64,000 bases of DNA from a virus. The position numbers and the translations under genes were made by a program. The stretch is from positions 1 to 64,000 of IMG/VR virus record IMGVR_UViG_3300028920_000694. One strand, 5' to 3'. Positions 16,122 to 25,194 of the stretch are shown piece by piece. The notes beneath the pieces are model-generated. The model made no database searches and was not told the origin of the DNA. It worked only from the letters and a program-made list of their open reading frames with translations. Within the stretch, counting starts at the first letter, position 1. The number at the start of each line of letters is the position of its first letter.

Positions 16122-17041
16122 CAGGAATCCATTTAGGTAATCTGGATATCTATTATCAGACAACACTGATGATGGATGCATTTCAAAGAAGAATGAGATT
16201 CATTAATTTAAAAAATGAAACAGAAGAATCAGTTGAGAAGATAATCAAAGAAGTTAATCCAGATTATATTATAACTACACCATCTTATCCATTCAGGAAA
16301 TCACTAAGTAGATTTAAAGTTCCAGTGATTATTGGTGTTGGAGATATCTGGCAGAGACTCAATGATGATTCACTATATAAATTTGTGAGATATCATAGAA
16401 TTAAAGGAATAGAAGTAGACTGTAAATGTGCTATAGATGCATATAGATATTATCTTGATGGATTAGATTGTGATTTCTTCTGGAAGAAGTGGGGACTTGA
16501 TTTGAATGTCCTAAAAGATTATGGATTACCTAAAGTATATGATGTGATGTTCAGTGGAAAATTCTCTACATATGCATATAGAAGAGAATTAAATAAGAAG
16601 CTCTTACAAGCATATGACATTAGATTCAGAAATTATTTACCATATTCAGTATCTGAAATACCATATAATCACTATGCAAAGAACATAAACAGAAGTTGGA
16701 TTGGAATTGGTGGGATGGTTCAGAACAAGCAGAATCTATTCTGGAGAGGCAGATTCATAGGATATACATTTCCTAGAACACTGGAGATACCTGCTGCAGG
16801 AACTTGTCTAATCAACTGTCACTGGGGTGATGAGAAGGTTCTGGGATTTAGAGATGGTAAGAATTGTATCCTCTTCACAACAATTAAGGATGCAATGGAA
16901 AAGATAAGATATTATCTAGATGATAAAGAAGAGTTGAAGAAGATAACTAAAGCAGGATATGAATTGGTTCATAAGAATCATGATATATATGAGATTGTAG
17001 ATAAATATGTTAATGAGTTAGAGGATAAGTATGGAAGATAA
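16118..17041 (+). CDS. CgeB-like GT-B glycosyltransferase
   Basis: This 307-residue protein has a C-terminal GT-B donor site, FPRTLEIPAAGTCLIN, followed by LGFRDGKNCILF and a helical tail (DAMEKIRYYLDDKEELKKITKAGYELV). These are hallmarks of CgeB/DUF3880-type spore and glycan glycosyltransferases. It starts 4 nt inside the aminotransferase gene. Donor and acceptor are unknown. Confidence 0.72.
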   Translation: MTGIHLGNLDIYYQTTLMMDAFQRRMRFINLKNETEESVEKIIKEVNPDYIITTPSYPFRKSLSRFKVPVIIGVGDIWQRLNDDSLYKFVRYHRIKGIEVDCKCAIDAYRYYLDGLDCDFFWKKWGLDLNVLKDYGLPKVYDVMFSGKFSTYAYRRELNKKLLQAYDIRFRNYLPYSVSEIPYNHYAKNINRSWIGIGGMVQNKQNLFWRGRFIGYTFPRTLEIPAAGTCLINCHWGDEKVLGFRDGKNCILFTTIKDAMEKIRYYLDDKEELKKITKAGYELVHKNHDIYEIVDKYVNELEDKYGR

Positions 17042-17948
17042 GAAGATATTATTTGGAATATTCGGCAAGCAAGTTAGGATGAGGATGGGTGAATTTGTTG
17101 AGATGGTTCACTCATGCTACATTAAAGGAAAAGATTTAGGATATGCTGATGGAAACATGTTCTTTGAGTGGCCACATAGAATTGCATTCAATAGTGAATA
17201 TAGATATCCAACGTATAAGTTCATGCAATTTCCAGGATATTCTATTCTACCAATAGATTATGTAAAGAGAAACAATGTAAAGAAATCAGACTATGATGAA
17301 GTCTTTAATCTAAATAAGGCAGATATGTTCTATAAGGGCAGTCCAGCAATATACAATATAATTGATGGAAAGTTCACTAGGAATCACACTGGATTCATGA
17401 ACTATCCAAATATACACTACTTCAAGACAGGAGAGAAACCAATCATTAAGATACCTAAGGACAAACTAAAGAAACCATATATTCTTATACACACTAGACT
17501 TGCTAACTGGTCTGAATATAGAAATCCAAAGATAGAATCATATCATAAGATTCTGGATTTACTTGAACCTTATAGAGATACTTATGAGATATGGCAAACT
17601 GGTGAAAAATGTAAATCAGTAGAGAAAAGATGTGATAACACTGTTCCACCACATCCTGAAGATATAAATAAGTTTCTTAGAATTGTAAATAATTCATCTA
17701 TGATAATTGGATGTAATTCAGGACCAAACACTGCTGGTGATATGTTTAACATACCATATGTTGAATTAGATGTTCCAATCAAAAGAAATGGTAGACCTAC
17801 AGAAGCTACACTTGAGGGTTGGAAATTGAAGAGTGACATTGGAAACAGTTATAGAGATTATAGGATTAGGGGTGAAGATTTGCTTCAACTATGGCAAAAT
17901 GAACTTGATGAAGAAAAGTTCTTGAACTTCTGTAGGAGGAATTTATGA
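17031..17948 (+). CDS. Heptosyltransferase/GT9-like glycosyltransferase
   Basis: This 305-residue protein has a C-terminal half resembling GT-B heptosyltransferase-like enzymes. It contains KKPYILIHTRLANWSEYR, an EIWQTGE strand, and NSSMIIGCNSGPNTAGDMFNIPYVEL, where the Ser/Asn-Gly-Pro loop would bind donor phosphates. The N-terminal domain is divergent. A heptose kinase-like gene is directly downstream, consistent with use of a heptose donor. Confidence 0.6.
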   Translation: MEDKKILFGIFGKQVRMRMGEFVEMVHSCYIKGKDLGYADGNMFFEWPHRIAFNSEYRYPTYKFMQFPGYSILPIDYVKRNNVKKSDYDEVFNLNKADMFYKGSPAIYNIIDGKFTRNHTGFMNYPNIHYFKTGEKPIIKIPKDKLKKPYILIHTRLANWSEYRNPKIESYHKILDLLEPYRDTYEIWQTGEKCKSVEKRCDNTVPPHPEDINKFLRIVNNSSMIIGCNSGPNTAGDMFNIPYVELDVPIKRNGRPTEATLEGWKLKSDIGNSYRDYRIRGEDLLQLWQNELDEEKFLNFCRRNL

Positions 17949-18844
17949 AAGAAATAAGAGATAAATATAAATTAGATGAGATTCTGGAATGGTTAGATAA
18001 AATAAAAGACTTAAAGATGCTTGCTCTTGGTGAAACTATTATAGATATGTATCAGTTTGGAATTGCTCTAGGAAAGTCAAGTAAGGCTCCAATAGTTGCA
18101 TTTCAATGTACAACCAGTGAAACATATCGAGGTGGAATAATTGCTATAAATGAACACTTAGAGAGTTTCATAAATGATATAGATTGCTGGACTCCAGATG
18201 TGTGTGTAGTGAAAAAGAGATATATACAGAATGGACAGAAATTATTTGAAGTGTATAATAATGCTGAGAATCCATATTATTATGATGATAACGAATCACT
18301 TGATGTGAAAGAGTATGATATAATTCTAATAGCAGACTTTGGACATGGAATGTTCAATAGAAAAATAAGAGATGAGATATGTGAATTCTCTAATTTCATT
18401 TCTTTGAATTGTCAGATGAATGCTGGAAATATGGGATTGAACACAATAAACAAATATGAATCAGCAGACTATATATGTATATCTGAACATGAACTTAGAC
18501 TTGCATTCAGTGAACAATATGCTGAGTTATCAGATATTCTGCTAGAGAATATAGAAGATGGAATCACAGTTGCAATTACTCAAGGAAAGAATGGATGCAC
18601 TATATACAAAGATAGAAACTTCTATTACACTCCTGCATTTGAAGAACATCCAGTAGATTCAACTGGAGCAGGAGATGCATTTCTAGCAATTACAACTCCA
18701 CTAGTATATGTAGGAGCACCATTAGATATAGTAGGATTCATAGGAAGTTGTGCGGGTAGTTTGGCATGCTCTTGGCAAGGAAATAAGAAATCAGTCACTA
18801 AGAAAGAATTAATTGAATATATAAGGAAGATTTATGAAAGATGA
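17945..18844 (+). CDS. PfkB-family sugar kinase (HldE/RfaE N-terminal-like)
   Basis: This 299-residue ribokinase-fold protein has the signature VDSTGAGDAF at 237-246, with Asp244 as catalytic base. An N-terminal GETIIDMYQFG recalls the heptose-7-phosphate kinase domain of HldE. The usual cytidylyl/adenylyltransferase domain of HldE is absent. It probably phosphorylates a heptose or another sugar phosphate. It overlaps both neighbours. Confidence 0.78.
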   Translation: MKEIRDKYKLDEILEWLDKIKDLKMLALGETIIDMYQFGIALGKSSKAPIVAFQCTTSETYRGGIIAINEHLESFINDIDCWTPDVCVVKKRYIQNGQKLFEVYNNAENPYYYDDNESLDVKEYDIILIADFGHGMFNRKIRDEICEFSNFISLNCQMNAGNMGLNTINKYESADYICISEHELRLAFSEQYAELSDILLENIEDGITVAITQGKNGCTIYKDRNFYYTPAFEEHPVDSTGAGDAFLAITTPLVYVGAPLDIVGFIGSCAGSLACSWQGNKKSVTKKELIEYIRKIYER

Positions 18845-19880
18845 ATTCTTAATAGATAGACATAAGCTAAACTATCATCCAGAAGAAGTATCCTGCTGGT
18901 TAAAGAAAGAACCATTCTATCCTATCTATGTAGAGATAAGTCCAACCAATAGATGCAATCACAGGTGCATCTTCTGTGGATTTGGATACACTGAACATAA
19001 GAATCAAGACTTAGATACTGAATATTTATCTATTGCCATTCAATCTATGGCTGAGTGTGGAATTAAGGCAATCATGTTCTGTGGAGAAGGTGAACCTCTT
19101 CTTCATCCAGACATAGCAGATTTAATCAAGCTAGCTAAAGAATTAGGAATAGATGTATCACTAACTACTAATGGAGTTCTAATGAATGAAGAGTTCCTAA
19201 AGAATGCTCTACCTTATCTAGACTGGATAAAGGTTAGTGTTGATGGAGGAACACCTGAAACATATTCTAAAGTTCATGGATGCAAGAAGTCTGACTTCAA
19301 TACTCTGATGAAGAATCTAGAAACTGCAGTAGAGATTAGAGATAAGAATAACTATTCATGCACTATAGGAACACAATCAATTCTATTAGATGAGAACACT
19401 CTAGAGATATATGATTTAGCTAGAACATTAAAGAAGACAGGTGTAGATTACTTTGTCATTAAACCATATACACCACATCCATACAATAAAGATAATCTAG
19501 ATATAAATGAACTACAAGATGTTTGGAATTGGTTCGGAGACCAACGTGTGTTGGATTTAAAAGATGATAAATTTGATGTGATTGTTAGATACACTGCATT
19601 TGAGAATCAAGACTTAGAAAGAGAGTATCATGATTGTTATGCTAGTGATTTCTGGTGTTATATAGGATCTGATGGTGCAATATACATCTGTAATAACTAT
19701 CTAGGCAATTCAGACTATATCTATGGAAATATATATCAGAAGACATTCAAAGAAATATGGGACACCAGACCACATATAGATATTGATTTAAATAACTGTA
19801 GAAAGATATGTAGAATGAATGAGGTGAATAAGTACCTATGGAGAATGAAGAATCCACCAGCTCACAAGAACTTTATTTAA
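18834..19880 (+). CDS. Radical SAM/SPASM-like protein, paralogue 1
   Basis: This 348-residue protein has the radical SAM cluster motif C41-x3-C45-x2-C48. FCGEGEPLLHP matches the GGEP motif and TTNG matches a following strand. The C-terminal half has extra cysteines (CYASDFWC, YICNNY, CRKICR) suggesting an auxiliary SPASM/twitch cluster. It shares the N-terminal KLxYHxxxVxxWL and the C-terminal H-x-N-F ending with genes at 21080 and 22132. The reaction is unknown. Confidence 0.82.
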   Translation: MKDEFLIDRHKLNYHPEEVSCWLKKEPFYPIYVEISPTNRCNHRCIFCGFGYTEHKNQDLDTEYLSIAIQSMAECGIKAIMFCGEGEPLLHPDIADLIKLAKELGIDVSLTTNGVLMNEEFLKNALPYLDWIKVSVDGGTPETYSKVHGCKKSDFNTLMKNLETAVEIRDKNNYSCTIGTQSILLDENTLEIYDLARTLKKTGVDYFVIKPYTPHPYNKDNLDINELQDVWNWFGDQRVLDLKDDKFDVIVRYTAFENQDLEREYHDCYASDFWCYIGSDGAIYICNNYLGNSDYIYGNIYQKTFKEIWDTRPHIDIDLNNCRKICRMNEVNKYLWRMKNPPAHKNFI

Positions 19881-20596
19881 AGGCTAAACAAATCAGAAGA
19901 GATGCATTTGAATTAGGAGTAGAGTATAAGATAGGACACATAGCATCCTCTCTATCTACAGTAGAGATTCTAGTTGCTCTCTATTATGATATAATGAATG
20001 AAGATGATATATTCATTCTATCTAAGGGACATGGATGCCTTGCTTGGTATGCAGTCCTTAGAGATAAAGGATTGAATCCAAAAATCTCTGGACATCCTGA
20101 TATAGACATAGAGAATGGAATCCCATGCACCACTGGAAGTCTAGGTCATGGACTGCCTGTTGGAGTAGGAATGGCTCTAGCAAAGAAACTTAAGAGTGAA
20201 TCTGGTAGAGTATTTGTTCTCTGTGGTGATGGAGAATTCCAAGAAGGAAGTATGTGGGAATCCTTACTCATAGCATCTCATCATCAATTAGATAATCTAT
20301 TTATTTTTATAGATAGAAACAGATTACAATCATTAGATGAAACAGAAGAAATACTATCAGTGGAAGATTTATATACAAAGCTATGTGCATTCAATTGTCC
20401 AGTAAATGAAATAGATGGACATGATATAAAGAATATAAAATATATGATAGATACATATGAATTATCCAATCCAAGATGTGTGATTGCAAATACAGTTAAA
20501 GGTAAAGGAATCTCATATATGGAAGGAATCTCTAAATGGCATCATAGACTACCAAATGAAGAAGAATTAAGAATAGCCAGAGAGGAATTGAAATGA
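19838..20596 (+). CDS. Transketolase, N-terminal (PP) subunit
   Basis: This 252-residue protein corresponds to the thiamine-diphosphate-binding half of transketolase. It has GHIASSLS, KGHG, TTGSLGHGLPVGVGMA, and the TPP motif GDGE (130-133) ending at Asn161. The partner Pyr domain is the next gene. The pair would produce sedoheptulose-7-phosphate or a related ketose phosphate, a logical precursor for the heptose enzymes in this locus. It overlaps the upstream radical SAM gene by 43 nt. Confidence 0.88.
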   Translation: MENEESTSSQELYLKAKQIRRDAFELGVEYKIGHIASSLSTVEILVALYYDIMNEDDIFILSKGHGCLAWYAVLRDKGLNPKISGHPDIDIENGIPCTTGSLGHGLPVGVGMALAKKLKSESGRVFVLCGDGEFQEGSMWESLLIASHHQLDNLFIFIDRNRLQSLDETEEILSVEDLYTKLCAFNCPVNEIDGHDIKNIKYMIDTYELSNPRCVIANTVKGKGISYMEGISKWHHRLPNEEELRIAREELK

Positions 20597-21072
20597 GAAG
20601 AGCATTCAGTGAATGGATAACGAATAAAGCATCTGAAGATGAGAAAATATATCTTCTGGTGAATGATATAGGATATGGATACTTTGATGAATTCAAGAAG
20701 AAGTTCCCAGATAGGTTCCTGAATCTAGGAATCACAGAGCAGGCAACTATGAGTATAGCAGCAGGTATGGCACTCTCTGGATTGAAACCATATGTGTATT
20801 CAATAACTCCATTTGTGACAGAGAGATGTCTGGAGCAAATAAAGGTAGATGTAGATTGTAATGAAGCTAATGTAGTGATTGTTGGATATGATGACTATCC
20901 AAATCAGGGACCAACTCATGCATCTTGTGGAGAAGGAGAGTTTATGTGTATGTTTCCAAACATAAATAGTTACTGGCCAATAAATGGAATGGAAGTATTT
21001 GAATGTTTAGATTATATATACGAATGTAATAGAGCAGGATTCTTAAGATTAAGGAGGGATAAAGATAGATAA
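20593..21072 (+). CDS. Transketolase, C-terminal (Pyr) subunit, short
   Basis: This 159-residue protein matches the pyrimidine-binding domain of transketolase. The catalytic Glu49 lies in LNLGITEQATMSIAAGMALSG, and GPTHASCGEGE follows. The third, C-terminal domain of normal transketolase or of archaeal split C-subunits (about 310 residues) is absent, so this is a minimal Pyr domain. It is ATGA-coupled to the N-subunit, and the two should assemble into one active site. Confidence 0.85.
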   Translation: MRRAFSEWITNKASEDEKIYLLVNDIGYGYFDEFKKKFPDRFLNLGITEQATMSIAAGMALSGLKPYVYSITPFVTERCLEQIKVDVDCNEANVVIVGYDDYPNQGPTHASCGEGEFMCMFPNINSYWPINGMEVFECLDYIYECNRAGFLRLRRDKDR

Positions 21073-21079
21073 ATTTGGA

Positions 21080-22135
21080 ATGACTAGCTGTAAGTTAATC
21101 TATCATTTAGATAGACTACAGAAGTGGCTAGATGGAGAACACTTTCCACCGATACATATAGATTTAGGAATAACCACTGGATGCAATGCTAAGTGTAAGT
21201 TCTGCTATGGACAGTTTATAGGTCAGACTCCATTGAAGAATGCATATCACATGGATAAGTCGATAGCATTTAAATTATTCAATGAATCAAAAGTTGCAGG
21301 AATCAAATCAATCACTCTAATAGGTGAGGGTGAGAACACCATTCATCCAGACTTCTATGACATCATCAACTTTGGAAAGAGTATAGGAATGGATTTAGCT
21401 ATTGCAACTAATGGAATCTTCATCAAGAAGGAGAAAATGAAAGAATTCCTAGAAGCATTCACTTGGGTGAGGATTAGTCTCTGTGCATCTAATAAAGACT
21501 TGTATAAGAAGATTCATGGAGTGAATCAATTCAATGCAGTCTGGGAGAACATCAAAGAGTTAGTTAAGATAAAGAAGAAGTATAAATTAGATACCACAAT
21601 AGGAGTGCAGATGGTAGTCATCAAGGACAACATCTCTGACATAGAGAATATGGCTAGATTCTGTAAGTATCTGGGAGTAGATTATCTAGTGATTAAACCA
21701 TGTGCTGATACACCAGATAAGAAGTTCAAGATTCCATTCAGTAGATTAAAGAAACTGAATGCAGAGTTCAAGAAAGCTGAAGCACATTCAACAGATATGT
21801 ATGATGTAATCATCAAGAGAAATAAATTCAAAGCAGGAAACAAACATCCATTCAAGGTATGTTATGCTACACCATTTGCAATCTCTATGGATGCTCATGG
21901 AAATGTAGCTCCTTGTGGTCATCTGCTTGGATATAAGAGTAAGGAGTTTAATATGGGAAATATTCATAATCAATCAATGACAGAAATAATCAATTCAGAG
22001 AAATACTGGAACATTCACAAAAAAGTGGAATCTCTGGATTTAGATAAGGAATGTGAGACTAACTGTATGCAATGGAACATGTGTGTGTTTTTGGATGGTA
22101 TTAAGAAGAGGCCATCTCATCTGAACTTTCCATGA
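21080..22135 (+). CDS. Radical SAM protein, paralogue 2
   Basis: This 351-residue protein has C35-x3-C39-x2-C42 (TGCNAKCKFC), LIGEGENTIHP in place of GGEP, and ATNG. C-terminal cysteines (CYATP, APCGH, CETNCMQWNMC) suggest an auxiliary cluster. It begins KLIYHLDRLQKWLDGE and ends RPSHLNFP, like its paralogues at 18834 and 22132. A carbohydrate C-C, epimerisation or dehydrogenation reaction is conceivable in this context. Confidence 0.82.
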   Translation: MTSCKLIYHLDRLQKWLDGEHFPPIHIDLGITTGCNAKCKFCYGQFIGQTPLKNAYHMDKSIAFKLFNESKVAGIKSITLIGEGENTIHPDFYDIINFGKSIGMDLAIATNGIFIKKEKMKEFLEAFTWVRISLCASNKDLYKKIHGVNQFNAVWENIKELVKIKKKYKLDTTIGVQMVVIKDNISDIENMARFCKYLGVDYLVIKPCADTPDKKFKIPFSRLKKLNAEFKKAEAHSTDMYDVIIKRNKFKAGNKHPFKVCYATPFAISMDAHGNVAPCGHLLGYKSKEFNMGNIHNQSMTEIINSEKYWNIHKKVESLDLDKECETNCMQWNMCVFLDGIKKRPSHLNFP

Positions 22136-23247
22136 GTAAACTAATTCTAGATGGAACCAAGCTACCTTATCATATGGATAGGGTGAAGGCTTGGTTAGAT
22201 GGTGAGAGAGTTGCTCCAATCACTGTAGAGTGGGCACTCTCTAGAAAATGTACATATAGATGTAAGTATGATAACTATTGCTATACAGAGAAAGAGAGAA
22301 CACAGAATGATGTAATCACCAGAAGAGTTGCATATAGATTTCTAGAAGACTGTGCCGAAGTAGGAGTCAAAGGAGTTCCTTTAGGATGTGATGGGGAGAG
22401 TACTTGCAATCCAATCATCTATGATGTGATTCCTTATTCAGTAGAATGTGGTTTAGATACTGCTATGTCAACTAATGGATATCTTCTAGATGATGAGAAA
22501 CTACATAAGATACTTCCATATATGAAATATATACGATACAATGTATCTGCAGCAGAACCAGAACCTTATGGATATGTTCATGGATGTCATCCTAAATGTT
22601 TCAATAAGGTATACAATACAGTCAAGAGATCGGTAGAGTTAAAAGAGGAACTAGGATTAGATATAACTATAGGACTACAGATGGTTCTACTTCCACAGTT
22701 TGGAAGTCAGATAATTCCAATGGCTAAACTAGGAGAAGAATTAGGTGTAGATTACACAGTCATAAAGCATTGTTCTGATGATAGAATTAAAGGCATAGGA
22801 ATAGATTTCAATAAATATCATGAATTGACCCCATTACTTAAACAAGCAGAAGCAATGACTACAGATAAACATCGAGTAGTTATTAAGTGGTCAAAGTTAA
22901 TGTCTGGTGGAGAGAAAGAATATAAGTATTGCTATGGACCAATCTTTCTCCAGCAGGTATCCTCATCTGGAATCATTGGACCATGTGGAACATTCTTCAA
23001 TGAGAAGGATAAATGGTTCAATGTAGGCAACATAGTGAATCAGAGATATAAAGATATAGTGAAGAGTGACCATTACTGGGATGTGATGAATCGTCTAGCA
23101 TCAGATGATTTTGATAATAAGAAGTGTTGGTCTATGTGTTTCCAGCATAAGGTAAATCAATTCCTCTGGAAGTTGAAACAGGGAGAGATTAAGTTGGAAG
23201 ATGTGATACCGAAAGAAGAAACTACAGGACATGTGAATTTTATATGA
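22132..23247 (+). CDS. Radical SAM-like protein, paralogue 3, altered cluster motif
   Basis: This 371-residue paralogue of the genes at 18834 and 21080 has the same N-terminal KLxYHxDRVxxWLDGE and the C-terminal GHVNFI. Its cluster motif is C40-x3-C44-x5-C50 instead of C-x3-C-x2-C, with two residues more between the last cysteines. LGCDGESTCNP replaces the GGEP motif, and C-terminal cysteines are present. It may bind a 4Fe-4S cluster in a variant way or have lost the radical reaction. It is ATGA-coupled to paralogue 2. Confidence 0.75.
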   Translation: MSKLILDGTKLPYHMDRVKAWLDGERVAPITVEWALSRKCTYRCKYDNYCYTEKERTQNDVITRRVAYRFLEDCAEVGVKGVPLGCDGESTCNPIIYDVIPYSVECGLDTAMSTNGYLLDDEKLHKILPYMKYIRYNVSAAEPEPYGYVHGCHPKCFNKVYNTVKRSVELKEELGLDITIGLQMVLLPQFGSQIIPMAKLGEELGVDYTVIKHCSDDRIKGIGIDFNKYHELTPLLKQAEAMTTDKHRVVIKWSKLMSGGEKEYKYCYGPIFLQQVSSSGIIGPCGTFFNEKDKWFNVGNIVNQRYKDIVKSDHYWDVMNRLASDDFDNKKCWSMCFQHKVNQFLWKLKQGEIKLEDVIPKEETTGHVNFI

Positions 23248-24083
23248 AGATATTAGTGTTTGGCTCCACTGGAGCATTAGGAACTGCACTTGAAGAAGTG
23301 TGTGATGAGAGAGATGTAGAATATATAGGAATGTCTCATTCAGATGTAGACATCATCCATTCTAGAGCAGTTGAAGAAATCATAGATAAAGTCTCACCAG
23401 ATGCAATTATAAATACAGTTGCAATCATAGCTCCAAGAAATTGTCTACAGAGTATCAGATATTCAACTGAAGTGAACTCTCTGTTTCCTAATTTTCTAGC
23501 ATCACTATGTAATGCACTGGATATCACTCTAGTTCAGCCTAGCACACATTCTGTATTTGATGGATGCAAATATCTACCATATACAGAAAATGATATTCCT
23601 AATCCAATTAATATCTATGGAGCACAGAAACTGATTGCAGAATCTGCAGTTAGACATAATTGTAAGAAACATTATATCACAAGATTCCCAACTATGTTTG
23701 GACCTAGAAGAAATAAATCTCTAGGATTTGTAGATAAAATGATTCAGAGGATTCGGAATGGAGAAGATTTGATGGTTGCAGTAGATAAGATAGATTCACT
23801 TAGTTATACTATGGATGTAGCAGATAGATTGATTGATTTACTTGAGAATGAATATCCATATGGAATATATCATGTAGCTAACTCTGGAGTGACTAGTTAT
23901 TATGAATTTGTAGATGAACTAAGGAGACTCATGAATTCTGATGTGGTGGTTAAGAGAGCATTAGATTCAGACTTTCCATCACCAGAACCTAATCCAATCT
24001 ATACTGCACTTGAATCAACTAAGCTAGATTCAATTAGAGGATGGGAAGATGCACTTGAAGAATATGTAGTGGAGTATTTATGA
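23244..24083 (+). CDS. RmlD-like dTDP-4-dehydrorhamnose reductase family SDR
   Basis: This 279-residue SDR has GSTGALG (7-13), Tyr125-x3-Lys129 and a STHSVFDG strand. The Arg-Phe-Pro-Thr-Met-Phe-Gly region is typical of RmlD-type reductases. Such enzymes reduce the 4-keto group of activated deoxysugars with NAD(P)H. It overlaps both neighbours by 4 nt. Confidence 0.8.
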   Translation: MKILVFGSTGALGTALEEVCDERDVEYIGMSHSDVDIIHSRAVEEIIDKVSPDAIINTVAIIAPRNCLQSIRYSTEVNSLFPNFLASLCNALDITLVQPSTHSVFDGCKYLPYTENDIPNPINIYGAQKLIAESAVRHNCKKHYITRFPTMFGPRRNKSLGFVDKMIQRIRNGEDLMVAVDKIDSLSYTMDVADRLIDLLENEYPYGIYHVANSGVTSYYEFVDELRRLMNSDVVVKRALDSDFPSPEPNPIYTALESTKLDSIRGWEDALEEYVVEYL

Positions 24084-24829
24084 AGACAAGAATTAGAGAA
24101 AGGTGTGCTATCTGTGGAGAGAAGTTAGAGGAACCTCTAATCAAGTTGCCTAACTATCCACTTACAGAGAGATACTCAAAGAAGAAATCTAAAGGAATAT
24201 ATGTAGACCAAGGATTCTGCTATTGTAATAACTGTGGACATGGACAACTGAAGACTATCATAGATAAAGACATTCTCTATGGAAACTATGATTATAGAAC
24301 AACTACATCTACTGGTGGAGGTAGAGAAGGCATCAAGCATCTATTGCAATTTATGGATGAGAACATCAAAAAGAATTTCAATAAGATAGTAGAGATAGGG
24401 TGCAATGATGGATTTCTCTTGAGAACTCTACAGAATAGAGCAGACATCCTTATAGGAATAGATCCAACTATCAAAACAAGAAGAGAAGATGATATATTCT
24501 TCATAGGAGATTACTGGGAGAATACAGATGTAGATTTATCTGGTGCATTGGTATTATGTAATCATGTTCTGGAACATCTAGAAGAACCAAGATTCCTGAT
24601 TCAGAGTCTTCTATCTAGAGCAGATAAGAAAACTATATTCGTATTCAGTTTTCCTATTCTAGACTTCCTAGTAGAGGATATGAGATTTGACCAGATATTC
24701 CATCACCATCTACATTACTTCTCAATTGACTCAATGCTTTATCTACTTAATGAACTAGGATGCAATTTCTATTATGAATGTAATCCCAATTTCTGGGGTA
24801 GTATGTATATAATCTTCTGGAAAGCATGA
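24080..24829 (+). CDS. Sugar C-methyltransferase, zinc-finger and SAM domains (split gene, N-part)
   Basis: This 249-residue protein starts with a zinc finger (C9-x2-C12, C49-x2-C52). The SAM-binding core follows: KIVEIGCNDGFLL at about 103-114, then LVLCNHVLEHLEEP, then a histidine-rich DQIFHHHLHYFS active-site segment. This is the order of the TylC3/NovU-type NDP-hexose C-methyltransferases (Methyltransf_13 and core). The C-terminal third (Methyltransf_14) is encoded by the next ORF. Confidence 0.82.
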   Translation: MKTRIRERCAICGEKLEEPLIKLPNYPLTERYSKKKSKGIYVDQGFCYCNNCGHGQLKTIIDKDILYGNYDYRTTTSTGGGREGIKHLLQFMDENIKKNFNKIVEIGCNDGFLLRTLQNRADILIGIDPTIKTRREDDIFFIGDYWENTDVDLSGALVLCNHVLEHLEEPRFLIQSLLSRADKKTIFVFSFPILDFLVEDMRFDQIFHHHLHYFSIDSMLYLLNELGCNFYYECNPNFWGSMYIIFWKA

Positions 24830-25194
24830 TGAAAGAAAAAGAAATACTTGAACAATATATGAAGTTTCTGAAGCAGATGGAAAATATGCAACATTATTTA
24901 GAAGAACACAAAAATCAACCAGTGTATGCATATGGGGCTAGTTATCAACTACCGATACTGAATTACTATGTTCCTAGAATAGGAGCACAAGTGAAGTATG
25001 TTCTAGATGATGATGAGAATAAAAAAGGACTAAGATATCTTGGAATGAAACAAGAGATAATCCCTCCAGATGATGAACTTCCTTGGGATGCTAGTTATAT
25101 CTTAATCACTGCAATCAACTTCTCTAGACAAATACTTCAGAATGTAATTAAGAAACATCCAAAGAGAATATATCTACCATTGAATGGCATATGA
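24826..25194 (+). CDS. Sugar C-methyltransferase C-terminal domain (split gene, C-part)
   Basis: This 122-residue protein matches the C-terminal Methyltransf_14 domain that normally follows the catalytic core in sugar C-methyltransferases. It has VYAYGASYQLPILNYY, KYVLDDDENKKG, and the late SYILITAIN strand. It starts with ATGATG overlapping the stop of the upstream part by 4 nt in a different frame. A natural split into two chains is more likely than a sequencing frameshift because the overlap is neatly coupled. Confidence 0.78.
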   Translation: MMKEKEILEQYMKFLKQMENMQHYLEEHKNQPVYAYGASYQLPILNYYVPRIGAQVKYVLDDDENKKGLRYLGMKQEIIPPDDELPWDASYILITAINFSRQILQNVIKKHPKRIYLPLNGI

